From CAZLNO01 sp964561005 (GTDB taxonomy: Bacteria > Pseudomonadota > Alphaproteobacteria > Kiloniellales > Rhodovibrionaceae), in contig CAZLNO010000010.1 of the NCBI GenBank assembly GCA_964561005.1, positions 1 to 59,524 of the forward strand: a DNA stretch of 59,524 nt. Reading direction: 5' to 3'. A program made the position numbers and the translations under genes. Below are positions 9,401 through 15,913 of the stretch, piece by piece. The number at the start of each line of letters is the position of its first letter. Within the stretch, counting starts at the first letter, position 1. The notes below the pieces were generated by a model. That model did no database searches. It was given only the letters and a program-made list of their open reading frames with translations, and was not told the DNA's origin.

Positions 9401-9539
9401 GGCGCGGGGCTTCATCGCGGATGTCGGCACATCGGGACAGACGGTGACCGACGCCCTGGACCAGCTCGCGGAGTTGAGCGTCGGCATCAATGTCGGCCGC
9501 TCGATCTCGGCGGAAGACGTGGATCCCTTCCTGGCCTGA
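6450..9539 (+). CDS. Large FG-GAP/VCBS propeller protein with C-terminal DUF4214
   Basis: A 1029-residue, Asp/Gly-rich secreted-type protein. Residues about 25-365 hold seven FG-GAP/VCBS-like repeats, each with a calcium-loop motif (GDIDGDGRPDLL, GDLNGDGAPDLV, GDVNADGRGDLL, ADLDGDGARDLL, GDFDRDGAPDVV, VDLNRDGALDLA, ADVDGDGFPELA), a number that fits a seven-bladed propeller. Residues about 375-800 contain SBBP-like beta repeats (IAVDSQGNVVVVG, VAVDGDDNIFVTG). From about residue 810 there are DUF4214 units (YVGYFGRAPREGGLDFW, LFDRAPDPAGLDFW). There is no N-terminal signal peptide, so type I export through a C-terminal signal is likely but unproven. An RBS (GGGAG) precedes the ATG. Function is unknown; a surface or S-layer-like role is a guess. 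Confidence 0.88.
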   Translation: MAGNIRLDRAVNIGLEVRFPDTLVSGDIDGDGRPDLLAGEGSAGEVAVLLNAGGGDFATGTTVATGTAPRTMALGDLNGDGAPDLVTAGGSESFAANFPNTVAVHLGDGGGGFGPATQITVGNNPTALALGDVNADGRGDLLVANEDDRTVSVLLANGNGGLTSAGTADSGRGLVDLALADLDGDGARDLLGVDGGDTLVVLQGNGSGGFAAPVEVAIDSTPGDTTGVEVGDFDRDGAPDVVTLNDGGTSTGNTDGISVLLNDGAGNLGPPTEHLTGSLPRDVSVVDLNRDGALDLAVTHQWSENVAILEGDGRGGFTQLRPAPINGSDETPRAATAADVDGDGFPELAVANEAAGGSVGVLANQSGEGLPNVEAELQWTTSFGTVHADSVNDIAVDSQGNVVVVGFQDQRASGEEDKPFIAKFNAAGEQLWFQNLGDDNESANRVAVDGDDNIFVTGTAGGTFGSLDFHINTQTGESGPGIRDIYLRKYSPGGESQWTQQFGSDDLDGDAHLTVDDAGNVFVASRSAGRFDSSHGQPNSEPDLAVTRFGNDGQFVWSRMFGSLGDPEVFGNDDEPDGIAIDPVSGELVVAGNTTGDLGNVDIDGGADSVADGEGSPDHAGTGEAFIVRLDPDSGDLLRTRQFETLDNDNVLALGVDSQGSTTVIGQTDGLPGQPPQVIEVTSPFAVNFDSNGERAWTRQDIPENQSTTASDIALAAGGLRLVSVTRDPAVLVYDDAGNLLTEITDEILSQADTGFGDGATNAVAVDGDTVYLAGSSDRAWAGPDLGDDDGWLVKLDLSRTTLEGPDLDLLDLSPAQQISAVYVGYFGRAPREGGLDFWQGEYDGGLQDGKTQGRVLDDIAESFRLSDEATTLFPFLAPGAGDDATSEDVRGFVTSVFENLFDRAPDPAGLDFWAGEIQARLDAGIKIGDIIMAIAGGAQNGNSQDIDGDGAAETLNDAATLLNKIDAATQFGRDVGEDIPLATARGFIADVGTSGQTVTDALDQLAELSVGINVGRSISAEDVDPFLA

Positions 9540-9551
9540 GGCCGGTTCGGG

Positions 9552-9596
9552 CAAGGCGCGGGCGGGTCGGGCCGCGTCCGGCGCGCCCGCGCCTTG
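9552..9596. terminator. Strong GC hairpin after the FG-GAP gene
   Basis: A perfect 13-bp stem (9552-9564 with 9584-9596) with a 19-nt loop starts 12 nt after the stop codon. There is no T tract, so it may end transcription only in part, or may protect the 3' end of the mRNA. Confidence 0.5.
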
Positions 9597-9619
9597 TCCT
9601 CCGGGGTGTCCTCCGGGGT
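9596..9619. repeat. 12-bp tandem duplication
   Basis: GTCCTCCGGGGT occurs twice in perfect tandem (9596-9607 and 9608-9619) between the hairpin and the next gene, a small slipped-strand duplication. Confidence 0.8.
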
Positions 9620-9652
9620 TGAGACCGCGCGCATCTCCGGTAAGCTGGCGGC

Positions 9653-10609
9653 ATGGCAAGTCTCGAAACCCTCGACGGCGCCGCGGCGCTGGTCCACCGC
9701 CACCTGCCGCCCACCCCGCAGTACGCCTGGCCCCTGCTGGCCGGGGAGAGCGGCTGCGAGCTCTGGGTGAAGCACGAGAACCACCTGCCGATCGGCGCCT
9801 TCAAGGTGCGCGGCGGCCTGGTCTACATGACCGACCTGAAGGCCGCGCAGCCGCACTGCCCCGGCGTCATCACCGCCACGCGGGGCAACCACGGCCAGTC
9901 GATCGGCTACGCCTGCCGGGCGCTGGGGCTGCGGGCGGTGATCCTGGTGCCGCGTGGCAATTCGGTGGAGAAGAACGCCGCGATGCGGGCACTCGGCGTC
10001 GAGCTGATCGAGCACGGCGAGGACTTCCAGGAGGCGCGCGAGGAGGCCGGTCGCCTGGCCGAGCGCGAGGGCCTGCACTTCCTGGGGCCGTTCAACGAGC
10101 TGCTGGTGCGCGGAGTTGCCTCCTATCCGCTGGAATTCCTGCGCGCCGTGCCGGACCTGGAGCGGGTCTACGTGCCGATCGGCATGGGCAGCGGCATCTG
10201 CGCCACCATCGCGGCGCGCGACGCCCTGGGCCTCACGACCGAGATCGTGGGCGTCGTCAGCGAGAACGCGCCAGCCTACGCGCTGTCCTATCAATCAGGC
10301 GCCCCGGTCAACACCAACACGGCGCAGACCATCGCCGACGGTCTGGCCTGCCGGACGCCGGACCCGGAGGCGGTCGCCATCATCCGCCACGGCGCCGCCG
10401 ACGTGGTCACCGTCAGCGAGGCCCGCATCCGCGAGGCCATGCGGCTCTACTTTTCCTGTACCCACAACGTGGCCGAGGGCGCCGGCGCGGCGCCGCTGGC
10501 CGCCGTCCTCCAGGACCGCGACAAGCTGCGCGGCCGCAAGGTCGGCATCGTCCTGTCCGGCGGCAACGTCGACACCAAGGTGTTCCGCGAGGTGCTGCTG
10601 GGGGTCTAG
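9653..10609 (+). CDS. PLP-dependent threonine/serine dehydratase-like enzyme
   Basis: A 318-residue fold-type II PLP enzyme. The cofactor lysine is Lys50 in HLPIGAFKVRGG, the substrate loop is ATRGNHGQSIG (about residues 80-90), and the phosphate-binding glycine loop near the C-terminus reads VLSGGNVDTK. These are the marks of catabolic-type threonine or serine dehydratases without the C-terminal ACT regulatory domain of biosynthetic IlvA. Hydroxyaspartate or other beta-hydroxy amino acid dehydratases share the same motifs, so the substrate is open. The neighbours (DUF2442, HCCA isomerase on the other strand) give no pathway. Confidence 0.82.
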   Translation: MASLETLDGAAALVHRHLPPTPQYAWPLLAGESGCELWVKHENHLPIGAFKVRGGLVYMTDLKAAQPHCPGVITATRGNHGQSIGYACRALGLRAVILVPRGNSVEKNAAMRALGVELIEHGEDFQEAREEAGRLAEREGLHFLGPFNELLVRGVASYPLEFLRAVPDLERVYVPIGMGSGICATIAARDALGLTTEIVGVVSENAPAYALSYQSGAPVNTNTAQTIADGLACRTPDPEAVAIIRHGAADVVTVSEARIREAMRLYFSCTHNVAEGAGAAPLAAVLQDRDKLRGRKVGIVLSGGNVDTKVFREVLLGV

Positions 10610-10615
10610 ACGCCG

Positions 10616-10897
10616 TCAGCGCGGGAAAACGGACTCGTGCTGCATCCGGCCATCCGGATCGTCGTTAACCTTTTCATAGAGGAATTCGGGAGCAAAGTCG
10701 GCTCCATTCGGCCAGACCACCGTACCGAGTTCCGGATCGACCTTCGCCTTTCGAAATTCGGCCGGATCCTTCAGGGACTCGAACATCTCGCCCCAGAGTT
10801 CGGACGACAAATCGACTTCTCCGGCGACCCCGTCGGCAAATCTGGCCCAAAGCCGATGATCGCCGGCGGCACGAATTTCGATGACTTCCGCAAACAT
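10616..10897 (-). CDS. DUF2442 domain protein
   Basis: A 93-residue protein from the ATG at 10897 (106 residues if the upstream GTG at 10936 is used). It matches the DUF2442 pattern: an N-terminal strand MFAEVIEIRAAGDHRLWARFADG, then EVDLS, a central FESLKDPAEFRKAKVDPELGTVVWPNG and an APEFLYE tail. DUF2442 proteins are often paired with a DUF4160 partner in toxin-antitoxin-like gene pairs, but no partner is visible here. The ATG is preceded by AGGA with almost no spacing, so the start is uncertain. It ends 6 nt after the convergent dehydratase. Confidence 0.72.
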   Translation of the reverse strand: MFAEVIEIRAAGDHRLWARFADGVAGEVDLSSELWGEMFESLKDPAEFRKAKVDPELGTVVWPNGADFAPEFLYEKVNDDPDGRMQHESVFPR

Positions 10898-10962
10898 TCC
10901 TGTCACTCGAGCGGTTCGATCCAGCCCGTAGGGCACGCTTCAGCGTGCCGTGCCGTCCAGGG

Positions 10963-11565
10963 CTACCACCCGCCGCTCTCCAGCCAGGCTTCCACGTCCG
11001 GCAGGCGGTCGACGCCCCAGAAGGGCTCGCCGTCGACGAAGAACATGGGCGAGCCGAAGGCGCCGGCCTGGACGGCCGCGTCGACCTCGCGCTTCAGGCG
11101 GTCCTTCACACCCGGGTCCTGCAGGGCCGACAGCAGCGCGTCGCGGTCGACGCCCTGCCCGGCCGCCACCTCGGCCACCGCCTCGGGCAGGGAGATGTCG
11201 CCGCCCTCGCCGAAGGCCTTGTGGTACAGCGCCTTGGCGAGTCCCCTGGCCGCCTCGGGGTCCTGGTCGTGCAGCCAGTAGAAGGCCCGGCTGGGCGCCA
11301 CGGCCATGAAAGGGAAGCTCCGCGGCAGCACGAAGGGCACGCCCAGGCGCCGCGCCGTGCGGGCGATGTCATGACGCGCGTAGTCGCCCTTCAGCGGCAG
11401 GTTCAGCAGCGGCTCGGCCCGCGTCTGCTTGAACACGACGCCCAGCAGGAAGGGGCGCCAGGCCACCGTCCGGCCCTGGCGCGCGGCCACCTCGTCGATG
11501 CGTTGCGCGGCCAGATAGCCGTAGGGGCTGGAGAAGTCGAAGTAGAAGGTGATCGGCTCGCTCAC
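10963..11565 (-). CDS. 2-hydroxychromene-2-carboxylate isomerase (DsbA/GST-kappa family)
   Basis: A 200-residue thioredoxin-fold protein of the HCCA isomerase family, glutathione-dependent enzymes known from naphthalene catabolism and also found in many bacteria with no aromatic pathway. The N-terminus reads ITFYFDFSSPYGYLAAQRID, in which the Ser of SSPYGY takes the place of the catalytic Cys of DsbA. The conserved C-terminal MFFVDGEPFWGVDRL is present. No aromatic degradation genes are nearby, so the true substrate is unknown. Confidence 0.88.
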   Translation of the reverse strand: MSEPITFYFDFSSPYGYLAAQRIDEVAARQGRTVAWRPFLLGVVFKQTRAEPLLNLPLKGDYARHDIARTARRLGVPFVLPRSFPFMAVAPSRAFYWLHDQDPEAARGLAKALYHKAFGEGGDISLPEAVAEVAAGQGVDRDALLSALQDPGVKDRLKREVDAAVQAGAFGSPMFFVDGEPFWGVDRLPDVEAWLESGGW

Positions 11566-11583
11566 GTCGTGGTCTCCCCTCGG

Positions 11584-12351
11584 TCAGTTCGTGCGTTCCA
11601 GAATCCAGTCCACCGCCGCCGGCAGGTCGTCCAGCACGGCCGTGGGCCCAGGATCGATGCGCGTCTCGTCGTTTGCCTGGTACTTCCCCTGGCGCACCAG
11701 CACGCCGGCCAGTCCGGCGGCCAGCGCGCCGCCGACATCGGCCTCCACGTCGTCGCCAACCATGACGGCCTCTTCCGGGGCACAGCCCAGGCTGTCGACC
11801 GCACCCTGGAAAAAGGCCGCGGCCGGCTTGCCCAGCACCGTCGCTTCGCGCCCGCTGGCGTACTCCAGCGCCGCGACGAAGGGGCCGGCGTCCAGGCTGA
11901 GTTCGCCGTCGTCGTCCTTGAACACGCGGTTCCTGGCCAGGGCATAGAAGGCCTCGGCCCCCTGCAACGCGCGGAAGGCGGCGTTCAGGCTGTCGTAGGT
12001 GAAGTCGCGCCCGGCGTCGCCGATCACCACCGCCGTCCCCTGCCCGCCCGGCAGACCCGCGAAGTCCTCCCGCAGCGCCGGATGGATCAGCAGGTGCGGG
12101 GAAAGCCCCTCGCGCCCCAGGCGGTCGCGCGCGGCGATCGCCGGCATGAAAATCTCCTCGACGCGGGCGCGCAGGCCGAGCGTTTCCAGCTTGCCGCGCA
12201 GCGACGAGCGCGGCTGGCGCGTGGTGTTGGTCAGGAAGCGCACGCCCAGGCCGGCGGCGCGCAGCCGCTCGACCGCGTCGACCGCGCCGGGCAGCGCCTC
12301 GTTGCCCACGTAGACCACGCCGCCCAGGTCGAGAAGCACGCCGCGATACAT
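11584..12351 (-). CDS. HAD superfamily hydrolase of the HDHD2/LHPP type (subclass IIA)
   Basis: A 255-residue HAD phosphatase-like protein. Motif I is VLLDLGGVVYVG: the nucleophile Asp is there, but the usual second Asp (DxD) is Gly, as in the HDHD2/LHPP branch where that position is Ser or Gly. Motif II is RFLTNTTRQPR, the C2 cap follows, the motif III region reads VLGKPAAAFF and motif IV is VMVGDDVEADVGGA. Length and order match TIGR01458-like proteins. The start at 12351 was chosen because the protein then begins directly at motif I; the in-frame extension is low-complexity. Substrate unknown; small phosphate esters or phosphoamidates are likely. Confidence 0.85.
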   Translation of the reverse strand: MYRGVLLDLGGVVYVGNEALPGAVDAVERLRAAGLGVRFLTNTTRQPRSSLRGKLETLGLRARVEEIFMPAIAARDRLGREGLSPHLLIHPALREDFAGLPGGQGTAVVIGDAGRDFTYDSLNAAFRALQGAEAFYALARNRVFKDDDGELSLDAGPFVAALEYASGREATVLGKPAAAFFQGAVDSLGCAPEEAVMVGDDVEADVGGALAAGLAGVLVRQGKYQANDETRIDPGPTAVLDDLPAAVDWILERTN

Positions 12352-12453
12352 CCGTCCTCGCCTCCCACGCCAGACAGGTAGCCTAACACGTCCGCCCGCC
12401 GCGCCAAGCCGCCGGCACACGGGGTTGCAACGCGGCCGCCGAAAGGCTTAGGT

Positions 12454-12477
12454 GCCTGTCGCGGTCGCGATACAGGC
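12454..12477 (+). other. Hairpin in the leader of the CoA-binding protein gene
   Basis: GCCTGT at 12454-12459 pairs with ACAGGC at 12472-12477, with an inner CGCG/CGCG extension, 36 nt ahead of the ATG at 12514. It may simply be a GC-rich leader structure. It does not match a SAM-II riboswitch, although metY lies one gene downstream. Confidence 0.35.
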
Positions 12478-12513
12478 GGCCAGGCCCTTCGACGCCAACA
12501 CGGGAGTGGGCGC

Positions 12514-13041
12514 ATGCAGACAGACACCGCCGCCACCGCCAGCCGGCACGACGACTACAGCAACAAGGAGCTGCTGGACATCCTGCGCGGCACGCGGACC
12601 ATCGCCATGGTCGGCGCCTCGACGAACTGGAAGCGGCCCAGCTACTTCGCCATGAAGTACCTGCAGCAGAAGGGCTACCGCGTCATCCCGGTGAACCCCC
12701 GCGCCGCCGGCGAGACGCTGCTGGGCGAGCGGGTGTACGCCTCGCTGGCCGAGATTCCCGAGCCCTTCGACATGGTGGACATCTTCCGCAGCTCCGACGC
12801 GGCCGGCGGCATCGTGGACGAGACCCTCCAGCTCGCGAAGGAGAAGGGCGTGCGCGTCATCTGGATGCAGCTCGGCGTGCGCGACGACGCCGCGGCCGAG
12901 CGCGCCGAGGCGGCGGGGCTGACCGTCGTCATGAACCGCTGCCCCAAGATCGAGTTCGGGCGCTTGAACACCGAATTGTCCTGGGCCGGCTTCAACTCCC
13001 GCGTCATCACCTCGAAGCGCCCCCGCGTCCAGTTGTCCTGA
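12514..13041 (+). CDS. CoA-binding domain protein (YccU-like)
   Basis: A 175-residue Rossmann-fold protein of the CoA_binding_2 family. It contains RTIAMVGASTNWKRPSYF near residue 28 (nucleotide/CoA-binding loop), GYRVIPVNPRAAGETLLGE and a later VIWMQLGVRDDAAAERAEAAG, ending with a MNRCPKIE segment. Relatives bind CoA but have no settled enzymatic role. It is followed after 33 nt by the sulfhydrylase gene on the same strand, a pairing seen in other Alphaproteobacteria that suggests a shared role in sulfur amino acid metabolism. Confidence 0.85.
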   Translation: MQTDTAATASRHDDYSNKELLDILRGTRTIAMVGASTNWKRPSYFAMKYLQQKGYRVIPVNPRAAGETLLGERVYASLAEIPEPFDMVDIFRSSDAAGGIVDETLQLAKEKGVRVIWMQLGVRDDAAAERAEAAGLTVVMNRCPKIEFGRLNTELSWAGFNSRVITSKRPRVQLS

Positions 13042-13074
13042 GATCCCCGCCCGCCCGTTCAAGGAGCCTTGCCG

Positions 13075-14409
13075 ATGGCCCGCCAAGATATTCCCGACGA
13101 GCCCGACCGGGGGTTCGGCTTCGAGACCCGCATGATCCATGCCGGCGCCGCGCCGGAGCCGGTCACCGGCGCGCGCAACGTGCCGATCTACCAGACCACC
13201 TCCTACGTTTTTCACGACGCGGACCATGCCGCTTCGCTGTTCAACCTGCAGACCTTCGGCTTCATCTACTCGCGGCTCACCAACCCCACGGTGGCTGCAC
13301 TGGAGGAGCGGGTGGCCAGCCTGGAGGGCGGACGCGGAGCGACCTGCTGCGCCTCCGGCCACGCCGCGCAGATCCTGGCGCTGTTCCCGCTGATGGAGCC
13401 GGGCGACGAGGTGATCGCCTCGACGCGGCTGTACGGCGGCTCGATCACCCAGTTCGGCAAGACCTTCAAGAAGTTCGACTGGCGCGCGCGCTTCGTGGAC
13501 GTCGACGATCCGGCAAACGTGCGCGCCGCCATCACCGACAGGACCAAGGCGATCTTCTGCGAGAGCCTGGCCAACCCCGGCGGCGTGGTCTCGGACATCG
13601 CCGCGCTGGCCGAGGTGGCGCACGAGGCGGGCGTCCCGCTGATCGTCGACAACACCATGGCCACGCCCTACCTCTGCCGCCCCTTCGAGCACGGCGCCGA
13701 CATCGTGGTCCACTCGATGACGAAGTTCCTGGGCGGCCACGGCCTGGCGGTCGGCGGCGCGGTGGTGGACAGCGGGCGCTTCGACTGGGCAGCCAGCGAC
13801 AAGTTTCCCAGCCTGAGCGAGCCGGAGCCGGCCTATCACGGCCTGCGCTTCACCGAGACCTTCGGGGACATGGCCTTCACGATGCACAGCCACGCGGTCG
13901 GCCTGCGCGATCTGGGGGCCACGCTGTCGCCGCAGAACGCCTTCCTGATCCTGACGGGCATCGAGACGCTGGCGCTGCGCCTGCAGCGGCACTGCGAAAA
14001 CGCCCAGCGCGTGGCCGAGTGGCTGAACGCGCACCCGCTGGTGGACTGGGTGTTCTACGCCGGCCTGCCGGACAACCCTTACCACGAATTGCAGCGGCGC
14101 TACCTGCCCCAGGGCGCGGGCAGCGTCTTCACCTTCGGCGTCAAGGGCGGCTACGAGGTCGGCCTGCGCGCGGTGGAGAACTGCGAACTGCTGTCCCACC
14201 TGGCCAACATCGGCGACGTGCGCTCGCTGATCCTGCACCCGGCCTCGACCACGCACCGCCAGCTCACCGACGAGCAGAGGGCCGCCGCCGGCGCCGGGCC
14301 GGAGGTCATCCGCCTGTCGATCGGCCTGGAGACCGTCGACGACATCATCGCCGACCTCGACCGCGCCCTGCATCGCGCGGCGGCCGAGGCGCCGCGCGCG
14401 GCCGAGTGA
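13075..14409 (+). CDS. metY: O-acetylhomoserine sulfhydrylase (aminocarboxypropyltransferase)
   Basis: A 444-residue Cys/Met-metabolism PLP enzyme that makes homocysteine from O-acetylhomoserine and sulfide. The PLP lysine is Lys217 in HSMTKFLGGHGL; upstream are YSRLTNPTVAALEERVASLEGG and ASGHAAQI. Length and the long VFTFGVKGGYEVG region point to the O-acetylhomoserine branch rather than cystathionine synthase. The ATG at 13075 is preferred over the TTG 6 nt upstream because AAGGAG sits at 13061-13066 with an 8-nt spacing. No SAM riboswitch is recognisable in the 33-nt spacer. Confidence 0.92.
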   Translation: MARQDIPDEPDRGFGFETRMIHAGAAPEPVTGARNVPIYQTTSYVFHDADHAASLFNLQTFGFIYSRLTNPTVAALEERVASLEGGRGATCCASGHAAQILALFPLMEPGDEVIASTRLYGGSITQFGKTFKKFDWRARFVDVDDPANVRAAITDRTKAIFCESLANPGGVVSDIAALAEVAHEAGVPLIVDNTMATPYLCRPFEHGADIVVHSMTKFLGGHGLAVGGAVVDSGRFDWAASDKFPSLSEPEPAYHGLRFTETFGDMAFTMHSHAVGLRDLGATLSPQNAFLILTGIETLALRLQRHCENAQRVAEWLNAHPLVDWVFYAGLPDNPYHELQRRYLPQGAGSVFTFGVKGGYEVGLRAVENCELLSHLANIGDVRSLILHPASTTHRQLTDEQRAAAGAGPEVIRLSIGLETVDDIIADLDRALHRAAAEAPRAAE

Positions 14410-14427
14410 GCCCGACGGCACCCGCCC

Positions 14428-14820
14428 TCAGGCGTCGTAGACCGCCAGTTCCACCAGGTTGCCGTCCGGGTCGCGCAGGTAGACCGACGTCATCGAGCCG
14501 ACGGCGCCGGTGCGCGGGACGGGGCCCAACTCGATGTCGACGCCGTGTGCTCGCACGTGCTCGGCCACGGCGTCGATCGGGCCCTCGACCACGAGGCAGA
14601 GATCGGCGCTGCCCGGTGCCGGCTGCGTGGCTTTCGGCTCGATGGGGCTGGGATGGGGATGCAGGTTGATCTTCTGGCTGCCGAAATGCAGGGCGACCCG
14701 CCCTTCGCCGAAGGTCTCGCGCCGCATGCCCAGCACGGACTCGTAGAAGGCGCAGCTCGCGTCCACGTCGCGCACCGTGAGAACGAGATGGTCGAGCCCG
14801 CGCACGGCGATTCCCGTCAT
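14428..14820 (-). CDS. VOC (glyoxalase/bleomycin resistance) family protein
   Basis: A 130-residue vicinal-oxygen-chelate protein with two beta-alpha-beta-beta-beta modules. It starts GLDHLVLTVRDVDASCAFYESVLGM, with the first metal-binding His in DHLVL, continues ALHFGSQKINLH, and ends SVYLRDPDGNLVELAVY with the terminal metal-binding Glu. These match the virulence-protein/glyoxalase-like subgroup with DPDGNLVEL. Substrate is unknown. Its ATG overlaps the cutA stop by 4 nt, so the two are translated as a pair. Confidence 0.87.
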   Translation of the reverse strand: MTGIAVRGLDHLVLTVRDVDASCAFYESVLGMRRETFGEGRVALHFGSQKINLHPHPSPIEPKATQPAPGSADLCLVVEGPIDAVAEHVRAHGVDIELGPVPRTGAVGSMTSVYLRDPDGNLVELAVYDA

Positions 14821-15149
14821 TGCCCGTTCTCCCCCTGCCGTGTTTCCTCGTCGATCCAGTCGAGGAAGGGGCGGTGCCCGGCGGTCACGGGGAGCGTCAG
14901 AATCGCCGGGCACTCATAGGAATGCCGCGCCTTCACGAAATCGATGACGGTACTCACCAGATCCTCGCGGGTCTTGGCGATCAGCACGGCCTCGCTGTCT
15001 TCCCGGACCTGCCCCTCCCACCAGAAGATGGGCACCATGTTCGGGAAGACGTTGGCGCAGGCGGCCAGGTGCGCCTCCACCAGGGCGCGGCCGAGGCGCT
15101 TGGCCTCCCCGGCATCGCCGGCGGTGATGTAGATCAGGCTGTGGCTCAT
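14817..15149 (-). CDS. cutA: Divalent cation tolerance protein CutA
   Basis: A 110-residue CutA1 protein, a small trimeric cytoplasmic protein linked to copper and other divalent cation tolerance. The family signatures are clear: LIYITAGDAGEAKRLGRALV, AACANVFPNMVPIFWWEG, EAVLIAKT and HSYECPAILTLPV. The start at 15149 gives the typical N-terminus; the upstream extension is not conserved. It is divergent from the small gene at 15258. Confidence 0.93.
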   Translation of the reverse strand: MSHSLIYITAGDAGEAKRLGRALVEAHLAACANVFPNMVPIFWWEGQVREDSEAVLIAKTREDLVSTVIDFVKARHSYECPAILTLPVTAGHRPFLDWIDEETRQGENGQ

Positions 15150-15257
15150 CGTCCTCGCGCTCCCTCGGCTTGCGTTCGGCATGGCAACTCTGGCGGGTCA
15201 ATCGTGTCCAGTGTAGCCTGACCGGGCCGCGACGAGCCACCAGGGGACGAGGACCGC

Positions 15258-15572
15258 ATGGGCCGCAGCGGAACCCGCACGCACGCCACCGTCCCGGAGA
15301 GCGGGCGCGGCGGTCCGGCGAAGAGCGAGCGCCGGCGCAGGCCGACGCCGGCGCAGGCGGCCTATCTTCGGCGCGGCCTCGACCAGCCCGGCGGCAAGCT
15401 GCCGCTGTTCGACGAGAACGGACAGCGTTACAGCGCCCGGACGATCCGAAGCTGCGTCGCGCAGGGCTGGGCGGAGCCCTGGTTCGACAATCCGATCAAG
15501 CCGGACTGGCTGGTCTGCAAGCTGACGCCCGCCGGCCGCGCGCTGTTCGAGGAGGACGGGGACGACGCATGA
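15258..15572 (+). CDS. Hypothetical small basic protein
   Basis: A 104-residue protein I do not recognise. The first 30 residues are basic and probably disordered (RSGTRTHATVPESGRGGPAK, KSERRRRPTP). The rest (PGGKLPLFDENGQRYSARTI, AQGWAEPWFDNPIKPDW, LTPAGRALFEEDG) reads like a small winged-helix or restriction-associated fold with a TPAGRA end as in MarR-type wing helices. Codon bias is normal for the window. It is a plausible real gene, with the minus-strand sRNA candidate ending 21 nt beyond its stop. Confidence 0.6.
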   Translation: MGRSGTRTHATVPESGRGGPAKSERRRRPTPAQAAYLRRGLDQPGGKLPLFDENGQRYSARTIRSCVAQGWAEPWFDNPIKPDWLVCKLTPAGRALFEEDGDDA

Positions 15573-15593
15573 CAGCCGCGCCTTGCCGGCGTC

Positions 15594-15623
15594 GAAAAAG
15601 TGCCCCGCCGGAACGACGGGGCA
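15594..15623 (-). terminator. Intrinsic terminator (minus strand)
   Basis: Minus strand: TGCCCCG (15623-15617), 9-nt loop, CGGGGCA (15607-15601), then CTTTTTCG (15600-15593). The T run exists only on the minus strand, although no annotated minus-strand gene lies upstream within the gap. That is the main clue for the small RNA. Confidence 0.75.
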
Positions 15624-15761
15624 ATCGAGGGTAGGGCTTGAGGGGGAGCGAGCCTGCGAGACCGTCTCGGCGTCGAGGCGGAACCGCCACCTCGCTTTCG
15701 ACGGACGATCAGGCTCACTGACAAGCCGCCGGCGCGAGTGACCTTGCAGGCGCCTTGTCGT
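15594..15761 (-). ncRNA. Candidate FNR/FixK-regulated small RNA
   Basis: No ORF fits the 341-nt gap 15573-15913, but the minus strand contains all the parts of a small RNA gene. There is an FNR/FixK-type palindrome at 15797-15810, a -10 GATAGT at 15773-15768, a predicted start at 15761, nested stems, and a rho-independent terminator at 15594-15623. Stems: 15710-15716 with 15650-15656 (7 bp), 15700-15704 with 15662-15666 (5 bp), and an apical hairpin at 15675-15693. The predicted length is about 168 nt. It does not resemble tmRNA, 4.5S RNA or RNase P RNA, and I know of no matching family. Everything is seen in sequence; transcription is inference. Confidence 0.55.
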
Positions 15762-15767
15762 GCAACC

Positions 15768-15810
15768 ACTATCTCCCCTGACCCGCCATGGGTTCATTGA
15801 CGGAGGTCAA
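15768..15810 (-). promoter_or_regulatory. FNR/FixK-type class II promoter
   Basis: TTGAC-GGAG-GTCAA at 15797-15810 is a perfect palindrome matching the FNR/FixK consensus TTGAY-N4-RTCAA. On the minus strand its centre is 42.5 bp upstream of the start predicted from the -10 GATAGT, the class II (-41.5) geometry of FNR-activated promoters. On the plus strand no matching -10 is seen ahead of the cupin gene. Confidence 0.55.
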
Positions 15811-15913
15811 AAACCCTGGGCGACCGCTACCCCCGATCCGCGTCCGGCTCGCGCGGCACGGTGCGGGGCCGGTCGCGCGACGGCTTTCGCCGGCAAGGGA
15901 AGGAGCACCGGGC

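Noticed and set aside
6237..9659. A 1140-residue minus-strand frame antisense to the FG-GAP gene
   Set aside because: It mirrors the repetitive GAC/GGC codons of the plus-strand gene, has no family match and no ribosome-binding site; typical high-GC antisense frame.
12352..13074. SAM riboswitch controlling metY
   Set aside because: The 33-nt gap ahead of metY is too short, and the leader at 12352-12513 has only a simple hairpin without SAM-I or SAM-II conserved bases.
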